The notes under the pieces: model-generated
Databases searched by the model: none
Told to the model about the DNA's origin: nothing
What the model saw: only the letters and a program-made list of their open reading frames with translations
Source of the DNA: Limnoperna fortunei
Lineage: Eukaryota > Mollusca > Bivalvia > Mytilida > Modiolidae
Reading direction: 5' to 3'
NCBI GenBank assembly: GCA_944474755.1
Contig: OX104118.1
Location: 75,409,865 to 75,473,864 of the forward strand
Length of the DNA: 64,000 nucleotides
In this document: in pieces, positions 42,701-57,700 of the stretch
Numbering within the stretch: the first letter of the stretch is position 1
Layout: the number at the start of each line of letters is the position of its first letter
Program-made: the position numbers and the translations under genes

Positions 42701-45700
42701 GGTTTGTGAGGATTTGCCGGAGTTTACACATTGATAATTTCCTAAAACACAGGTTTAATTCTTATAATTCTTTGAAATAAGACTTCCAATTTTTAAAGCT
42801 GCAAAAACAGTTACTGAAACCCACCCAGAACTTAAAATGTACCAGGACAGTAAAGTGTAGGAATATGCAAAGCATAGAACCAAAGGTATATCGGTTCTGT
42901 AGATATTTATAGAAGAAAACAACAAAATGAAATGCTATTTTCTATTGATATTATATTTTTTTGGAAATCTCAGTCAATTTAATTAGAAATTATTGCGGCA
43001 GAAAAAACATTGTCACCTCTCCCGTATGATACGCTAAGAGGACATCATCTTGTTCACATTGGATACTTAACGTAGTCTGTTTAGAGGAAATATTGATTTT
43101 TAAATTATCTGAGATGACGTAATTTAAGTGTTTTTATCCAATCAAAGCATGTAATTAATATAAATAAATTACAGCATAAATAGAATTATTGTATAGTAAA
43201 CTTGTTATTTGGAATTAAGTACAAGCAAAAACATAATTTTAAACACATATATAGCTACTTATAATGTAACAGTTTTGTATTAAACTTGTAAAATTTTCAT
43301 ATACTAACCATCATACTCTGTGGCTCTAGAGCTATTTTGAGGAGCGGTGTTATAAGAGTTGTCTTCCCTGGAATCTCTGTTATCAAAACAAGGTAATGTG
43401 TCAGTAAACAGAATATATTCTGTTGAACAAGGTCCATCCCAGGAGTGATGTTACCTGGTAACCTCCATAAAGTGTTGTTTAATATACCTTGTGTAATTTC
43501 CTGGAAAAATCAAATAATTTAAATGATACAGTAAAATATGTCTAAACCTTCCAAGGCAACATTCAAACAGCATCACATTGGACATGTTCAATTAATGTGA
43601 AATGCACTGCAAAGGGAAATAAAACTACTGATACAAAAATATAACCAGTTACTGTTTAGCAGAAAGGCTGTACGTTGGTAGTTTTAATTATCTACCACAG
43701 ACAATCTGAGTTTGGGGAATCACTTAGTAAATAGACATTGAAATGTACAGCATGATTTCATTGACAACCTGCTCATAAAACCACATTCTAAGTAGACTGA
43801 CATAAACAACTAGATTTCACCTATAAATAAATCATTAATTTTATTAAATTAATATTAAAAGATTTCTTGATCACAAAATTGAATCAATAAAAAAAATTTG
43901 TTCTTACCTTGTTTTTGACAATCCTGTGGTTCAATATAAACTGCTCCAAGAATGCTTTTCCCTAAAAAAATTGAGAAAACATTCCAGAGTAGAAAATTCT
44001 AGAAAATTTCCTTTTACACAAAAATATTATCATAGCCTGTTTTTGCACATCAAGCAATATTAAAAAATTATGAAAGTGGAAATGCTCACTGCAGTAACAA
44101 TTTATTAGATGTATGAAGTTATGTTAATATATTTCAGAACACATCTTTTAACCTAGATTTCTGTAAATTATCTTGAAAAACCATAGTTGGCCATTCCAGA
44201 ATAAATGACAGCATGTTTATTGAAGAAATCACATATACTAATAAATAACCTTGTCTGTTAACTTCTGAGGACCACCACCATACACATTGTTCATTGTGAT
44301 CTCTCTGTGTAGAGCGAGCATTAACTTTATCCTGGTCTGCCATTCATTTTCTGGTTGCTGTAGAAATATAAAAACTCAATTTTTAGAATTAAAATTTGGT
44401 TTTGTAAAATAAATACTTATCATAAATTTTGATATTTTCCCTAATTGCCACTTGTGAACCATAAATACTACAAATAAAACTAGAGGCTCCCAGGAGCCTG
44501 TATCGCTCACCTGAACCTTAAACCAAACAACTCTTTTTTATCCAGCTTTTCGTTGCTATAAGGAATTGCCCAACACTTCTGCAAAAATCATTAATTTTGA
44601 CCTTTTAAGGGAAATAACTCAGATAAGGAGGAGCTTTTGATGCTTAGAGGGATAAGGGAGGTTCACTTCAAATTTGCTGTACCTGTAATACTTTTTTAAC
44701 TATCAGTCGAAAACTCTCTCGACTCCCACCCCCCCCCCCTTTTCATTTTTTCTATTTTAAGCCAACATAGCTATGTAGGTGGTCAGGTGTCATGATTTGC
44801 AAAATTTTGGTAGAGGATGTCTAAAGATGATGTGTGCAATGTTTGAAAGCAGTCCTTTCATTGGTTAACGAGGAGAAGATTTTTTTAAAATCAAGTAAAA
44901 TTGATTAAAAAAATGTTCAAGGAGAATAATTCCTAAACGGTTCATCAGACAATCTTGACCCTAAAGTCATTTTTGTAGCCCTAATAGAGCAGAACAATTA
45001 AGCAATGCTAACTTTTTGTCTAGTTCTAATAATTTTTAAGATTTTGAGGCAAAAATGTCAAAAATAATCAATTTCGACAATTAAAGGGCAATAACTCCTA
45101 TAAGGAGTCATCATACAACTTCAACCCAATGGAGTGTTTCGTAGAGCTTTTGATGCAGATGAAGGTATGTCTCTTCGATTTTCCTGTATCTGTTACACTT
45201 TTTTAAATATATGCCAAAAACTGTATTTTACCCCCCACCCCCCCTCCGTCCTATTTTTAGCCATGGTGGCCATGTTGGTTAATCTGCAGCCATGGTTGGT
45301 GCAAACTTGGTTGAGGACATTTGAAGGATGATGAGTACAAAGTTTCAAAGCAGTACTTTCAGTTGTTTCAGAGGAGAAGATTTTAAAAAATCAATTAAAA
45401 CCGATTAAAAAAAACAGTTCAAGGGGAATAACTCTTAAACGGTTAATCAGACAATCTTGACCCTTAAGTCATTTTTGTAGCCCTCATAGAGCAGAACAAT
45501 TAAGCAATGCTAACTTTTTCTCTAGTTCTAATAAATTTCAAGATTTTGAGGCAAAAATGGCAAAAATCATCAATTTTGACAATTAAAGGGCAATAACTCC
45601 TACAAGGAGTCATCATACAACTTTGACCCAATGGAGTGTTTTGTAGAGCTTTAGATGCTGAAGAAGGAAGGTCTGTTCGGTTTTCCTGTATCTGTTATAC

Positions 45701-48700
45701 TTTTTGAACTATAAGCAAAAAACTGTATTTTGACCCCCCTGTTCTATTTTAGCCATGGCGGCCATGTTGGTTGGTCTGAGGCCATGATTTGGGCAAACTT
45801 GGTAGAGGACATTTTACTGATGATGTGTGCAAAGTTTCAAAGCAATCCCTTCAGTGGTTTTGGAGGAGAAGATTTTTGAAGAAAAGTTAACGACGACGAC
45901 GACGACGACGGACGACGACGGACGCCAAGTGATGGCAATAGCTCACATGACCCTTCGGGTCAGGTGAGCTAATAAAAGACAACCCCCATTCCCTCATGAG
46001 CATTTGCAACTCTACTCTCCATCAATTTGCTGTGAAACAAGCAGCCAGTTCCCAGAAGGGGTGGGGGTGAAGATGAGGTGGGAGGGACCTTAAATTTATA
46101 AAAATTGAGTTTTTATTACAATAACTAAGATATTATAATAAATTTTGATATATACTGAATTTAAAGTAATGCTGAATCCCCTAAAAATTGGGTGGAACCA
46201 TCACATATTGAGGTCCCAAAGTAAAGAGGTTGTCACAAAGATGGGGCATAGAGTACAAGTAGTGGTTATAGAAGGTACTGTCTGACCTTTAATAACCAGC
46301 TGACAAAGCCTCTGATAAAGAAGAGGAATTAAAAATATTCCATGAGGAGGCTAGCACTCTTACTTCATGTGCCTTAACTTGACGCTTAGACAAGTATGAG
46401 GAGAAGGGGATTAGTAAGCCATAAGGATAGATTGACAAATCCAAGTAGAAAAGGCTTTTGCCGAAATATCCTGAACTGCATTTTTAATAGGGATAAAAAG
46501 TCGGGTAGAGTTAAGGTTTCTTAAACTAGAAGACCTAGTCAAATATTCCAGCAAAGTTCTGACTGGACAAAAGGTCTTATCACCAGCCATTGCAGGTAAA
46601 GATGGAATGGTGATAGTGCTAGAGCCTTTCTCTGCCAGTTGATTCTTGGCTAGGAAAGAAGGATCTGTCTATAGGGTAACTGAAGTCTTGTCCGCTGTGA
46701 ACCGCATACAAGATTCAGAAATAGAAAAAGCATGTATCTCACTTCTCCTTCGTCCAGAAGCTAAAGCCAGTAGAAAACAACATTTAAGATAAATGTTGAA
46801 AACTGGTCGAGGACAATGGTTCAAAGGGATAAAGCTGTAAGCTTACTCGGCTTTCAAAACTACAGCCAAGTCCCAAGGAGGAACCAAATGTCTCTGTTTG
46901 GGACGCTCCAAGTAAAAGTTTCTGATAAGAAGAGACAAAAACTCCAGAAAGGTGAAAATAGCAGACCTATAACCTTTTATAGTAGAGGGTGCAAAACCTT
47001 GATCCTCAAAAAGGTAAATAAAAAATCAGCTATCTGTTGTACAGAACTTATCCAGAGATACGCTTGGCTTCCCTTTCAGAAATACCTCTTTCTGATTCCT
47101 GACGTAATAGCAGCAAAACATGAAGATGTAGAAGCTGAACACCTGAGTGTAACTTCTGACTTTCAACTGGGATGAGAGATCCTTTCAAAGAGGAAGACAA
47201 AGAGGATTTGCACAGGACAACTGTAGCAGATCTGGAAATCAACCACGTCTCTGCCAGGCTGGAGCAATTAGAATGGTCTTGCAACCATCCTTGCAAATCT
47301 TGTGAAGAATCCTAGGGGGAGGGGGGGGGAGAAGAAATGGAGGAAACATGTAACTGAACATCCCTTTCCAAGGAGTGGACATAGCATCTACTGCTATCGC
47401 CTTGTCGTCTGGAATAGGAGATACATAAGTTTCCAGTTTGTGATTTAAACTGGTTGCAAAAAGATCTCTGTGGGAATGACCCCACAACAGAATGATCTGC
47501 TGAAAAACTGCTGGATGCATTTCACATTCCTTATACAAGATTCTGCCTGCCTCGGACATGCCTCACTGTCCGAGAAGAATCGATTCTGCTGCAAAACAGA
47601 AGAATCTCTCTGCAGAGGAGAAACAGAGGGTAAGAGTGGGTTCGGCCCTAGTTCTGAAGATAAGCCACCACAGTTGAATTGTCTGTGGCTTTCAACAGAG
47701 TCTGACCCTGAATTATTTCTATGAAGTGTCTCAGGGCCAGCAAGACTGCTCTCATCTCCAGAACATTGATGTGATCCTCCAACTCAAGAGATTCCAAAGG
47801 CCTGAAACTGACCTGCCAGAAAAGCACCTCAACCTGAAAGGGAGGCATCTGTGAACAGAGTCAGATTTGGAGCTGGAGGATCTAAAGGTAAACATTTTAC
47901 AAAATTCTCCCTCTGTAACCACCAATTGAGATGAGGGAGAAGTTGAGGCCGGACAGGAATGAGAGCTACCCATTCCTGAGATGCTGGATGCCAAAACTGC
48001 ATGAGATACCAACAAACAGGTTGAATGTGAAGGCAACCTAATGGTACTATGTCCATCAGTGATATCAGGAAACCCACTAACTGAAGGAAACGATGAGAAG
48101 GGATTGTAGAGGCTTGCAAATTATAAAACTGATCAACCCAACACAAAAGAAAACTAGCAGAAAATGATATTAAATCCCATGTCATCAATCATTATGTCAA
48201 TATTTCCTTTGTAATGTATACCTGTAACATCTGTTCCAGAGTTTGGCTATTTTCGTTCAGAGCAGTAGTTACTATTGTTTCCCGTAACTGTTTATAGTCA
48301 TCTCCAGTCACTATATATCTGTCATGACATTCTTTGATCTGTAAAATAACAATGTCAGCTGATGAGCAATGTGGAAACACAAATAAGGGACCTCAAAATT
48401 GCTGAAGACTATTATTTTATCATCATGCTTATACTTGCTATAAGTTTCAAGTTGCTGGTTTTAATCATCTATTTATATAGTTATTAATACTTCTTATCTA
48501 CAAAACCTGGACATATTTCACTTGCATTTGTTTTTGGCCTTACATTAAATTAAACAAGAGTATCTGTGAGCTAATTCTCACTAGTGATACCCCCACCAAA
48601 AAGTATTCCATAAACAGGAAGTAGATGATCAAGGAGCATGAAATCACTATACACCATATGGAGCTATAGGATAAAGCAATATGCAAAATATCAGGCATGT

Positions 48701-51700
48701 ATTTATACTGTTATTTTGAGATATTTAGTGGCCTCAAATTTTACTGTATATGATATTATACACATACTGCCTGTAGTGGAGGGTGTTATGCCAGAATATC
48801 ACACAAAGTAAATATATTACCCAAGATGTAGTCGAGGGTGATATTTTTAATGAGTGTGATATTCTGGCATAACAGCCTACACTACTAGCAGTATGTGTTA
48901 TATTATACTGAATACACTTTTCAATATATTTGGGGAACACAATTTCCTGTCAAGAGGATGATATATTGAGAAGTGTGAAATATTGGGTCAATCAATTTTG
49001 GTGCTATATTGTTGTCTAGAAATTGTAGCTAGTAAAGAACAGATTGGAATAACTCATCCAATAAAAACTTAAGATTTTTGTATCAAGTATAATATCAGAA
49101 CATTTTCTTTAATAAGCTATATTTGTTCAACAAAAGTACATCAAATGAACAAAACATTACACAGAATAATATATTAATTTTAACATCACAAAAATTGACT
49201 GAAGTTAACTGTTTAAGAAATTCTAAACCTAAAGAAATATAGATAACTGGGTCACAACAGACTGTGAGAAATCTAATAGAAGTAATCTTCATTACTCATG
49301 TGACATTAACATGAGTGCCATGTGACATTAAATTGGGTGTCATGTGACATTAAATTGGGTGTCATGTGACATTAATGTGTAATATGACATTTACTTGGGT
49401 GTCATGTGACAATACTTGTGTGTCATGTGACATTTACTTTTGTGTAATGTTATATTACCGCAAGTGGTGTATGTATGACATTCATCTGGGTGTCCTGTGA
49501 CGGTCCCATGGGAATTGTGTGACATTAACCTTGGTGTCGTGTAAAATTTACTCGGGTATCGTGTGACATAAACCTAAGTGTCGTGTGACAGTCATCTAGG
49601 TGTCACAGTACAAATAAATAAATAAGATAACTAATGCATTTAACAAAAATTATCAATCAAGTCAGTTTAAGTCTTTCATTAAATGATATCACTCTAAACT
49701 TGCTTACGACAAATATATTCAAATCACCTTGTTATTCTTCAGTTCTGGCAGATGAACCCATCGTAGAAAGCTGGCTTCACTTTTGGTGACAACTGTTTGG
49801 TAACTGTCTATACCATAAGATCTACACAACTGTTTTACAAAATATCTCCTACAATGTATTATTCAAACTAATATAAGCATTTTACATTACCCTTTCAAAA
49901 TACAGAAGCTTTGATGACTGAGTGGTAAAGGTAGTTAGTAATTACCACATGGTCTGTCAACACTGAGTTTGCGGAGTCTCACTACTCTTAAGTAACAGGA
50001 TTGACAGTTTTCCTACTGAAGGTTGTTGGTTTTTTCTAGGTACTCTTGCTTCCTCCCCCAATAATAACTGGATGCCATGATATAGCTGAAAAATTGCTGA
50101 AAATGACATTAACACCTTTCAAACAAACAAACAAACAAAATATCTGTTTATAAATATTCTACTTGTAGGATATATTATTTCAGAGATAAATATGGGCTCC
50201 AGTTTTTTTTTAGAAAGCATGTCAAGTAGTAGTAAAAAGATGTTGTTTTAGTAATAACAAATATTTGTTTTTTTGTTTGTTCTTTATACTAAACAATATT
50301 AAACTGAAAATTTATTTATTATTGACCTTTTAAAAACAGGATTCCCTAATCATTTGAAATAAATATATTTACCTTGGCCATGGTGATCCACACTCATCAC
50401 AAAGTTTGGCAGCAGCATCAAAAAGTCTTCTGATGTTTGCATCAGGCATGACAGCTTTGTGTGCTCCTCCATATTGTTTATGTATATACTTAGCAACAAT
50501 TGTTAATGAAAATCGTGTTTTGGAAATATGGTCAATTTTCTCTAATGTGTGAATTTCATTTGTTATGATGGCTGATGCATCTCTCAACATTTTTGTTGCC
50601 ATGGTAATTTCATCCTCTCTGTTTGCAAAGTGTTGATGCAGAGAGTCCTAAAAGCAAAAAGAAGACATTAACAGATGAATTCCACTCAAAACAACCCACA
50701 ATTCCCCTTGCACTTTCATAGAAACATATTTTGTATCGAAAGGTTCAAAAGTATGTGTGATTGTAAGCAACTAAAAATGTATCTCTTTAAAGATTAACAT
50801 AAATATATATTATATACCATATGCACTATTATTACCTCCATACACTGAAGAACCAACACACAAAGTTCCACAAGGTGGTGGGTATTTCCAGTGGATTTCA
50901 ATAATTGACTGGCATTGTTAAAGTATGCTGAAAGATGGGTGTCAATTTCAGGTCCACTGAAATATAACCAGTTGTTTCAAGTGCATTACAATAAAACTAA
51001 AGTAGCTTTAATTAAAGTAATGTTTACTATAGTTCATTTCTGTCACCATTTTACGAAATAATAGCATAAAGACAAATCTTCATATCCAACCATTTGCAAA
51101 ATTAAAATTAGAAATATATTTCTAACCTGAGTAAAATCATGTTAATATGTTTAAAGAAAAAAAATATATATATTTCTTTACAATTTTTGAACACCAAATA
51201 TAGAATGTTATTAATTCTCTACATATGTACCTCATATTTAAATAAGTGAATACTTAAGGTTAATATAGATGACTAAAGCCTCTAAGTAATTTTATACCTT
51301 GTTTGCATCAGCTGTTGTAACAAAAATGACCGAACAACAGGTGTAGGATCAATACAGTCATCAAAGATCGTCAGTTCCTTTGACACCACTCTTTCTACTT
51401 TCTTTTTCCCGACATGACCAATAATGTAAGACAAAAGTTTCTGAACAACTTCCTGTGATGGTGGAGTCCCTTCGGCAAAACACAACTGTGACACGACTTC
51501 CATGAAAAAACTGTTACATCTGTTTCTATAGTCCTGGTATTTTTTTATTTCTCCACTGACAAAATCAATGCAGAATATTAAAATATCATAGTTGCATCAA
51601 AATAAACTTATTTTAGTTTTTTGCATTTGATATGTAGGCAAACAATTATTAAAACAAGCTAGTATTTTTACCCACATATTTGTCTTTTTCGTCATTACTT

Positions 51701-54700
51701 TTACGTTAGTTTTTGGTGATTAGTTGTTTCTGCATTTTGTGACCAATTAAATTGTGAGGCTTGTGTTTGGATTATATAAAATTTAAACAGATTTAATATT
51801 CCTTTCTTGTTATGACATTATCAATTTTTGCAAGAATTCAAAGGCTTTGGTATATAAGACAACTTAGACATCAATATCTAGCTCAATGAATCTGGACTGT
51901 CCAGTTATATTTTTTTCTGACAGCATTGCATTTGACATGTTTATTCATGAAGAAGTTATAAAAGTGTTACATTTTGCAGACAAACATCAAGCTTACTTAT
52001 TTTGAGATATATTCGGATCCAAGTCTTTTGGAAACTCTTGATGACAATTTGGACACTCATATTCCTTCAGAGTTTTGCAGTCAAGGAGACATTTCATACA
52101 GATCACATGATCGCATGGCAGTCTGACGGGTGCCCCTTCTATGTTGTTCTCACATGACAAGCATTGTATTTTTTGGCTGAAATGTACAACAGTAGGGTTT
52201 AATGATTAATTGAATGGCTGCTTAATGTACATGTATTTCAGCTACTTAAGCTGATAACACTCTAACAAGACAGAATTACCTATCCAATGCCAAGGGATGC
52301 AATGGGCAGCTCTGTGGGTTACGTACTAGGAACCATATCAATACCATGATTGTAAGTTTATAGTGGAGAAACGTTTGTCTCTATCAGAATTGTATTGATA
52401 AAAATATGATGTTACAAAAAGATCAGTTCTTGGACAAGAAATTAGATCCTTACCCAAAACACTGAGAAGCTATATCCTTGTTACAGATTTTTAAAAACTT
52501 TTCCACTTTTTCAAGAGACTGGATGTCTTTCATGTCTGCACCATCTCTAAGTGTCTGCAAAAAAAGGCATTTTTATACATGAAAAGTAGCAAAAAATTTA
52601 TATTAGCGAGCACAGCTTGCAGCGGGCAGCAGAGCTGCCCGCGAAGAGCGGTGAGCTCTATGGCAATTACGTGTCACGTGATCAAAATCTGCTTAACACT
52701 ATTATTGATTTTTTTTCGTCCGGAAGTTGATATCGTCAAAAAACTGGAACAAAGTGAATGAAGAAGCACTAAATTTAATTTTAAAGAAGGATGTAAAAAT
52801 AAATTTGACAACGATAACAAATGAATGTTATATTTAAAAATAACAACAAAAATTTCATACTATTTTTTGCACTCTCTAAATCGATCTTTAAAAACTGACA
52901 ATCAAATTACATTTCATGTGACGTCACCATTACAAAGAAAGACGTCACGTGACCACTGGAATGTAGTTGAGGCACTTTTAGGGTATTCGGAAGTAACGTC
53001 AATTATGAAAGCGCATTATATATAAATAATACAGGGACTATATTGTCTGTGCTCGCATTTTGGCAATGCCTAGTCCATATTATACTACTCTGTATCGCAA
53101 TATTCAAATATATTATTCAACAAAATAGAAAATACACTGACCTTCAAACCTCAATGTTTTCAATCATTACACAAATATTATATGTTTGTTTGTCTAAGGG
53201 TATCTGCCATTCTCAGAAAGTTTTCAGCTATATTATGACAGTATTATGATTAGTTTTTTTATTGGAGGTTTGGGGGGGGGGGATGTAAGTGCCAATCAGA
53301 ACAACCAATATTCAGCAGAACAATTGGCAATCTTGTCAGTTGAGGTTGTTGTTAAGCACATCTTGCCTAATGCCAGTTCAAACACAGCCCAAGTGTTGAC
53401 ATACAAGTGATTATTTGTAGACAGTAATCATATACTCACTGCCCAAAATGGCATACATCGTCTGATGTCGATCTCTTCTTTTCCAGATGTGCAGACATGT
53501 TCTATAAATAACTTCACGACAACAGCCCTTGTCCATTGAGATCTGGTAAAAACAAATTGACAAATTTTAGAACACATGGTTGACAAAAAAAGGTTAGAAA
53601 ATTACCAAATTTATTTGTTTATATGATAATACTGGAAATATCAGTCTTTTTTTGTTGTAATTTACTAAATAAAGTCAAATAATCATTGCTTAAATTCATA
53701 GAACATGAACCTGTATCAAGGTTCCTTAAACAGAAAACATATTTATTATTTCCGTGGTACAAAAGGTCTTTTTTAACATTTCCATTTTAAGGTTATAGAA
53801 TTTGTAATTTTTACTTTCAATTTTGTATTTACTACAGTAAAATGATATTACCTAGCCTTTTCTATGCCTTTCTGACATATCTCTCCATACTGATTCTCCT
53901 TGAGTTCGACATCCTGTACAAAATGGCTAAAAATTCTTTCTACAACTGGTCTGTAGTCACAGACTTGTCGCAGCCATTTTGTTCTGGTTTCCTGTTTGTT
54001 CAAGGCATCTTTACTAGGTTCTAGATGTTCCAGTAGCACATGTAATGCTAAGATGTCTAATGTCTATATTAAAACAAATTTCTTAAATTCATATTGCTGA
54101 TTCATAAATAATTGTGATAAATTTCTTTTTAAAACTTTACACCTTAGATTTTTTTCATAAAACAGTCAAAATTTCCACAATATAATACAATTGCGCAATT
54201 TTACCACAGGCCATGCAATTTTATTGTCTGATGCAGTAAATTTTGTACGCTTGTTAACTTTGACTGACCACTGGCTTGATGCCTCTGTTAGTGAACACTT
54301 AATTATTTCCCAAGGCTTGCACCTGCCCAGTAGTCATACACTGGGACAGACATGAAATTTTACTTATATGTTTATTGATCCAATCTTTGTTTATATTTAC
54401 TCCCAGGAAATTGCTAAAATATTTTTATTTTTAAGATATTTTTCTTTTCCCAAGGTGAAGATTACCTTAGCCAGATTTTACAATCTAATAAAATGAGATC
54501 TTCCTATTACTGACATATCATGTAGGAGATCTAACAACATTCCATTACAGGTCATCTCAGATTGACCATCTGTATTGACCAATCAAAAATTAGCTTTCAG
54601 TGTTGTTGAATCTTCTGTTAATTAATATTCAGCATTTCTCGTGCATTTATGAAAATGAACCCCTGTAACAACAAATTGCTCATTTGGAGATGCCAATTTT

Positions 54701-57700
54701 TTAAATTGGATAATATTTATATCAAAAGGTCAATCTGATACGACCCGTAATGGGATATTGTGAGATCTTTCAACACGACATACCAGTTTAAAGCGAGTGA
54801 TTAGAGATCAAATTTTAATTAGAATGCTAGATTTTGCAAAAATTTTGGGATTTTTTGGTATTATTATCGCATAATCAATCAATCAATGTTTATAATATCT
54901 AATATGTACATATCATTTAAAATATATTTTGTACGTCCAATACTAGTAATGTACTGAAATCTTACCAATTCATCATCATTAATGAGATAAAATTTAGATT
55001 CTTTCTGTTGAAAATCCAGAACTTTCTGACTACACTGCGGCCATATATGGACTAGGTGTGAAAAGTTTTTGAACCTAACATTATGTAGATTATAAGTCAT
55101 GTGACATCCCAGCATGGAGGGTAATAGACGTCCATATTCTCCTCTAATTAGCTGTCTGCAGCCAATCATTACACTTTCACATACAAGCTGAAAAATAATT
55201 CCTTGTCTCACAATATACAAATTGGTTCAAAACTGCATTAAGAACCAGTGGAAATGAAAATTAGCAGATTGCTTTCCTCATCATTTTTTATAATTAACAC
55301 AGATAAAAAAAATTAAGAAAAAACAGATGGAGACTATGAAAACAAACAGATACAATAAAATACACTTTAGATCAAGTATGAATGGTTTCAATTCAGTTAT
55401 AAGACGTCTTACATTACATTCAGCCTCAGACTGAACAGGATGGACCATGTATACAAAGTCTACAATGTAAGACTTAAGGACTTCATGAAACTGTGACCCT
55501 TCTAAACTTGATAGGAGTCTTCCCATTGGTAGAGTCTGGAATATTTCTGCTGCTTTGATCACAACATCAAAATGGCTTTCTAAAATAAAAACAACACAAT
55601 AAATTTTGCTTTTCTGCCATATTTACACTGTACACTGTATAAAATACAGGATATTAATTTGCCTGATATCATAAAACTAAGGATGCTAGTTTTTTACATG
55701 CTAGATGTCTATTAACCAGTATCAGAAATATGCAGTCACTATAATTACTATTTAAAGCAAATTCTGTCTGAAGACTTAGAATCTGTACAGATTTGTTTGC
55801 TTGTTTGTTTGGTGTTTAATGCCACTTTAAGCAATTTTTTAGCTTTATCATTGCCCCCAGTTGTTATTGGGGAGGATGAAGTACTTGATGAAAACCTTAC
55901 TTTCGTCAGGAAAACTTATCATGGTATTATCGATAATTTATTTACATTATTTATTATATATAAAAATTATTTTAGATTGTTTTTCTAGTAATACAGATTA
56001 TTTTGGCATTTACTGGTTCCAGTGGAGTGGACCACTGAGAAAAATTTGATTATTTTGTTATATTAACATACTAATGGTTTCTAACTTATATGACTCCTGT
56101 CACTAGAGACTATCTACTCACCATGTTCCACTGTATATACACTTGTTAAGTGTTTTTCACTAAAATAGCCTCCTCACAAGAGGTCACTCCTTTCATAAGA
56201 CCAAATTTTCAAAGCAGAAGGCATCTTAAGTTCTGAACAGTAATCTTATACGAATATATAAACTAAGTTTTTACCTTCAATATCTTTGGATACTATTGTT
56301 TCCCTTAAAACTTCTTCAATCTGTGAAAACATCAGCCAAGAGAAAGGCATTGCTGCTGAGAAAGCTGTTCCTTCTTTTGAGGTCATTTTGACAGCAACTT
56401 CCTGAAGTTCTAGTTGTCGATAAGGAGACACCATTGATGAATATTTTAGCTGGGTAAGTTCTGGGTTGTTCAATATTTGTATCCAAATCTCAACTGTCCA
56501 GTCCTGAGTACTCTTTCCTAGAATGTCCAGATTTCTGTTTGTATCAATGAAGGCAATAATTCCAGACAAAACTGGAATGACCTTTGACTCTAAGCTGTGT
56601 ACAGCAAACTTTCTGGAAAATAAACACAATATACTAAAAAACCCATATTTTATTAACAGTAACCTTATTGGAAAATTTTACAATAAAAGTATAATGGATC
56701 AATTGAACAAAGTTATTATACGAACAACTAACTCTATAATTGAAATTTACACTGACGGGTCATTTGGTAATATGTGGGATCACTTGAACTGGTTCAAACC
56801 CACCACAAACATATTAAAATGACTTATCTAAGCCAGCAGTTTATGCCATGGTTTTTTTCCCTTCTGTTGTTTTTCATGCATTTTGTCAGATTTGTCATCT
56901 CTCTTTGAATGACCAATTTAATGTGACCTTTGTGTTTGGCTTATTTTCTCTGTTGATTAAAATGAAAGGTGCTTCATTTTCAATCAATAAGGCTCACAAG
57001 AGCACACACAGTGCATGAGAAATAAAACAATATATTACAACATAAGAATTACTATTACATTAAGAGAATTTTGCCTGTTTTTTTTATTGGTCTAAAAAGT
57101 ACTTTCAGGTCTTGTTAAATCAAAACAGTACTAAAATTCCATCAAAAATAGTTTTGTCTTCTGCACAAGCGGTCAAATGGAATCTAATATTGACATGTTT
57201 ACTGATCTGATTCAAAGTCTAATTCATGTACGTGTTTGCAACACAAAAAATTTGGTAAACAACAATGAATGCTCCTGCTGCTAATAAATTTACTATAATA
57301 TATAAAGACTTGTTATCATTCATGTAATAAAACTTTGATATGTGGTTGAAATCAATATTTCTCAACTCTTAAAAATGTATATTCACCTTGCTTAGCGGTT
57401 TGCTGAATATTACATTTTCTAAGGTGTAAAAATCCCGATAGCGACCTATATCAAAGTAAGTAATAGTATAAAAATGTAATAATAGTAAATAACATTGTCA
57501 TATGTTTATACTCCCTGTACAGCATTCCCAATCATTACCTGAATGTACCAGCTCTGTTAATGTTTTCAGGTTTTGACGCCTCAGATGACAGCCAGTTTTT
57601 ATTAACTCTTCCAATATTTTTTTCCTTTTCATGGAGTATAATGGACAAATGTTTTGCGATTCCAGACAGAACTGTCATTTCACCTTTAAATTATTAAGCA

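Noticed and set aside
47470..47724. + strand frames across 46.8-47.7 kb
   Set aside because: They overlap the DIRS-like frames on the - strand, which carry recognisable RNase H and recombinase motifs.
52579..53249. Three short + strand frames
   Set aside because: They fall mostly in an AT-rich repeat element that also occurs at 39.3-39.7 kb; no conserved protein content.
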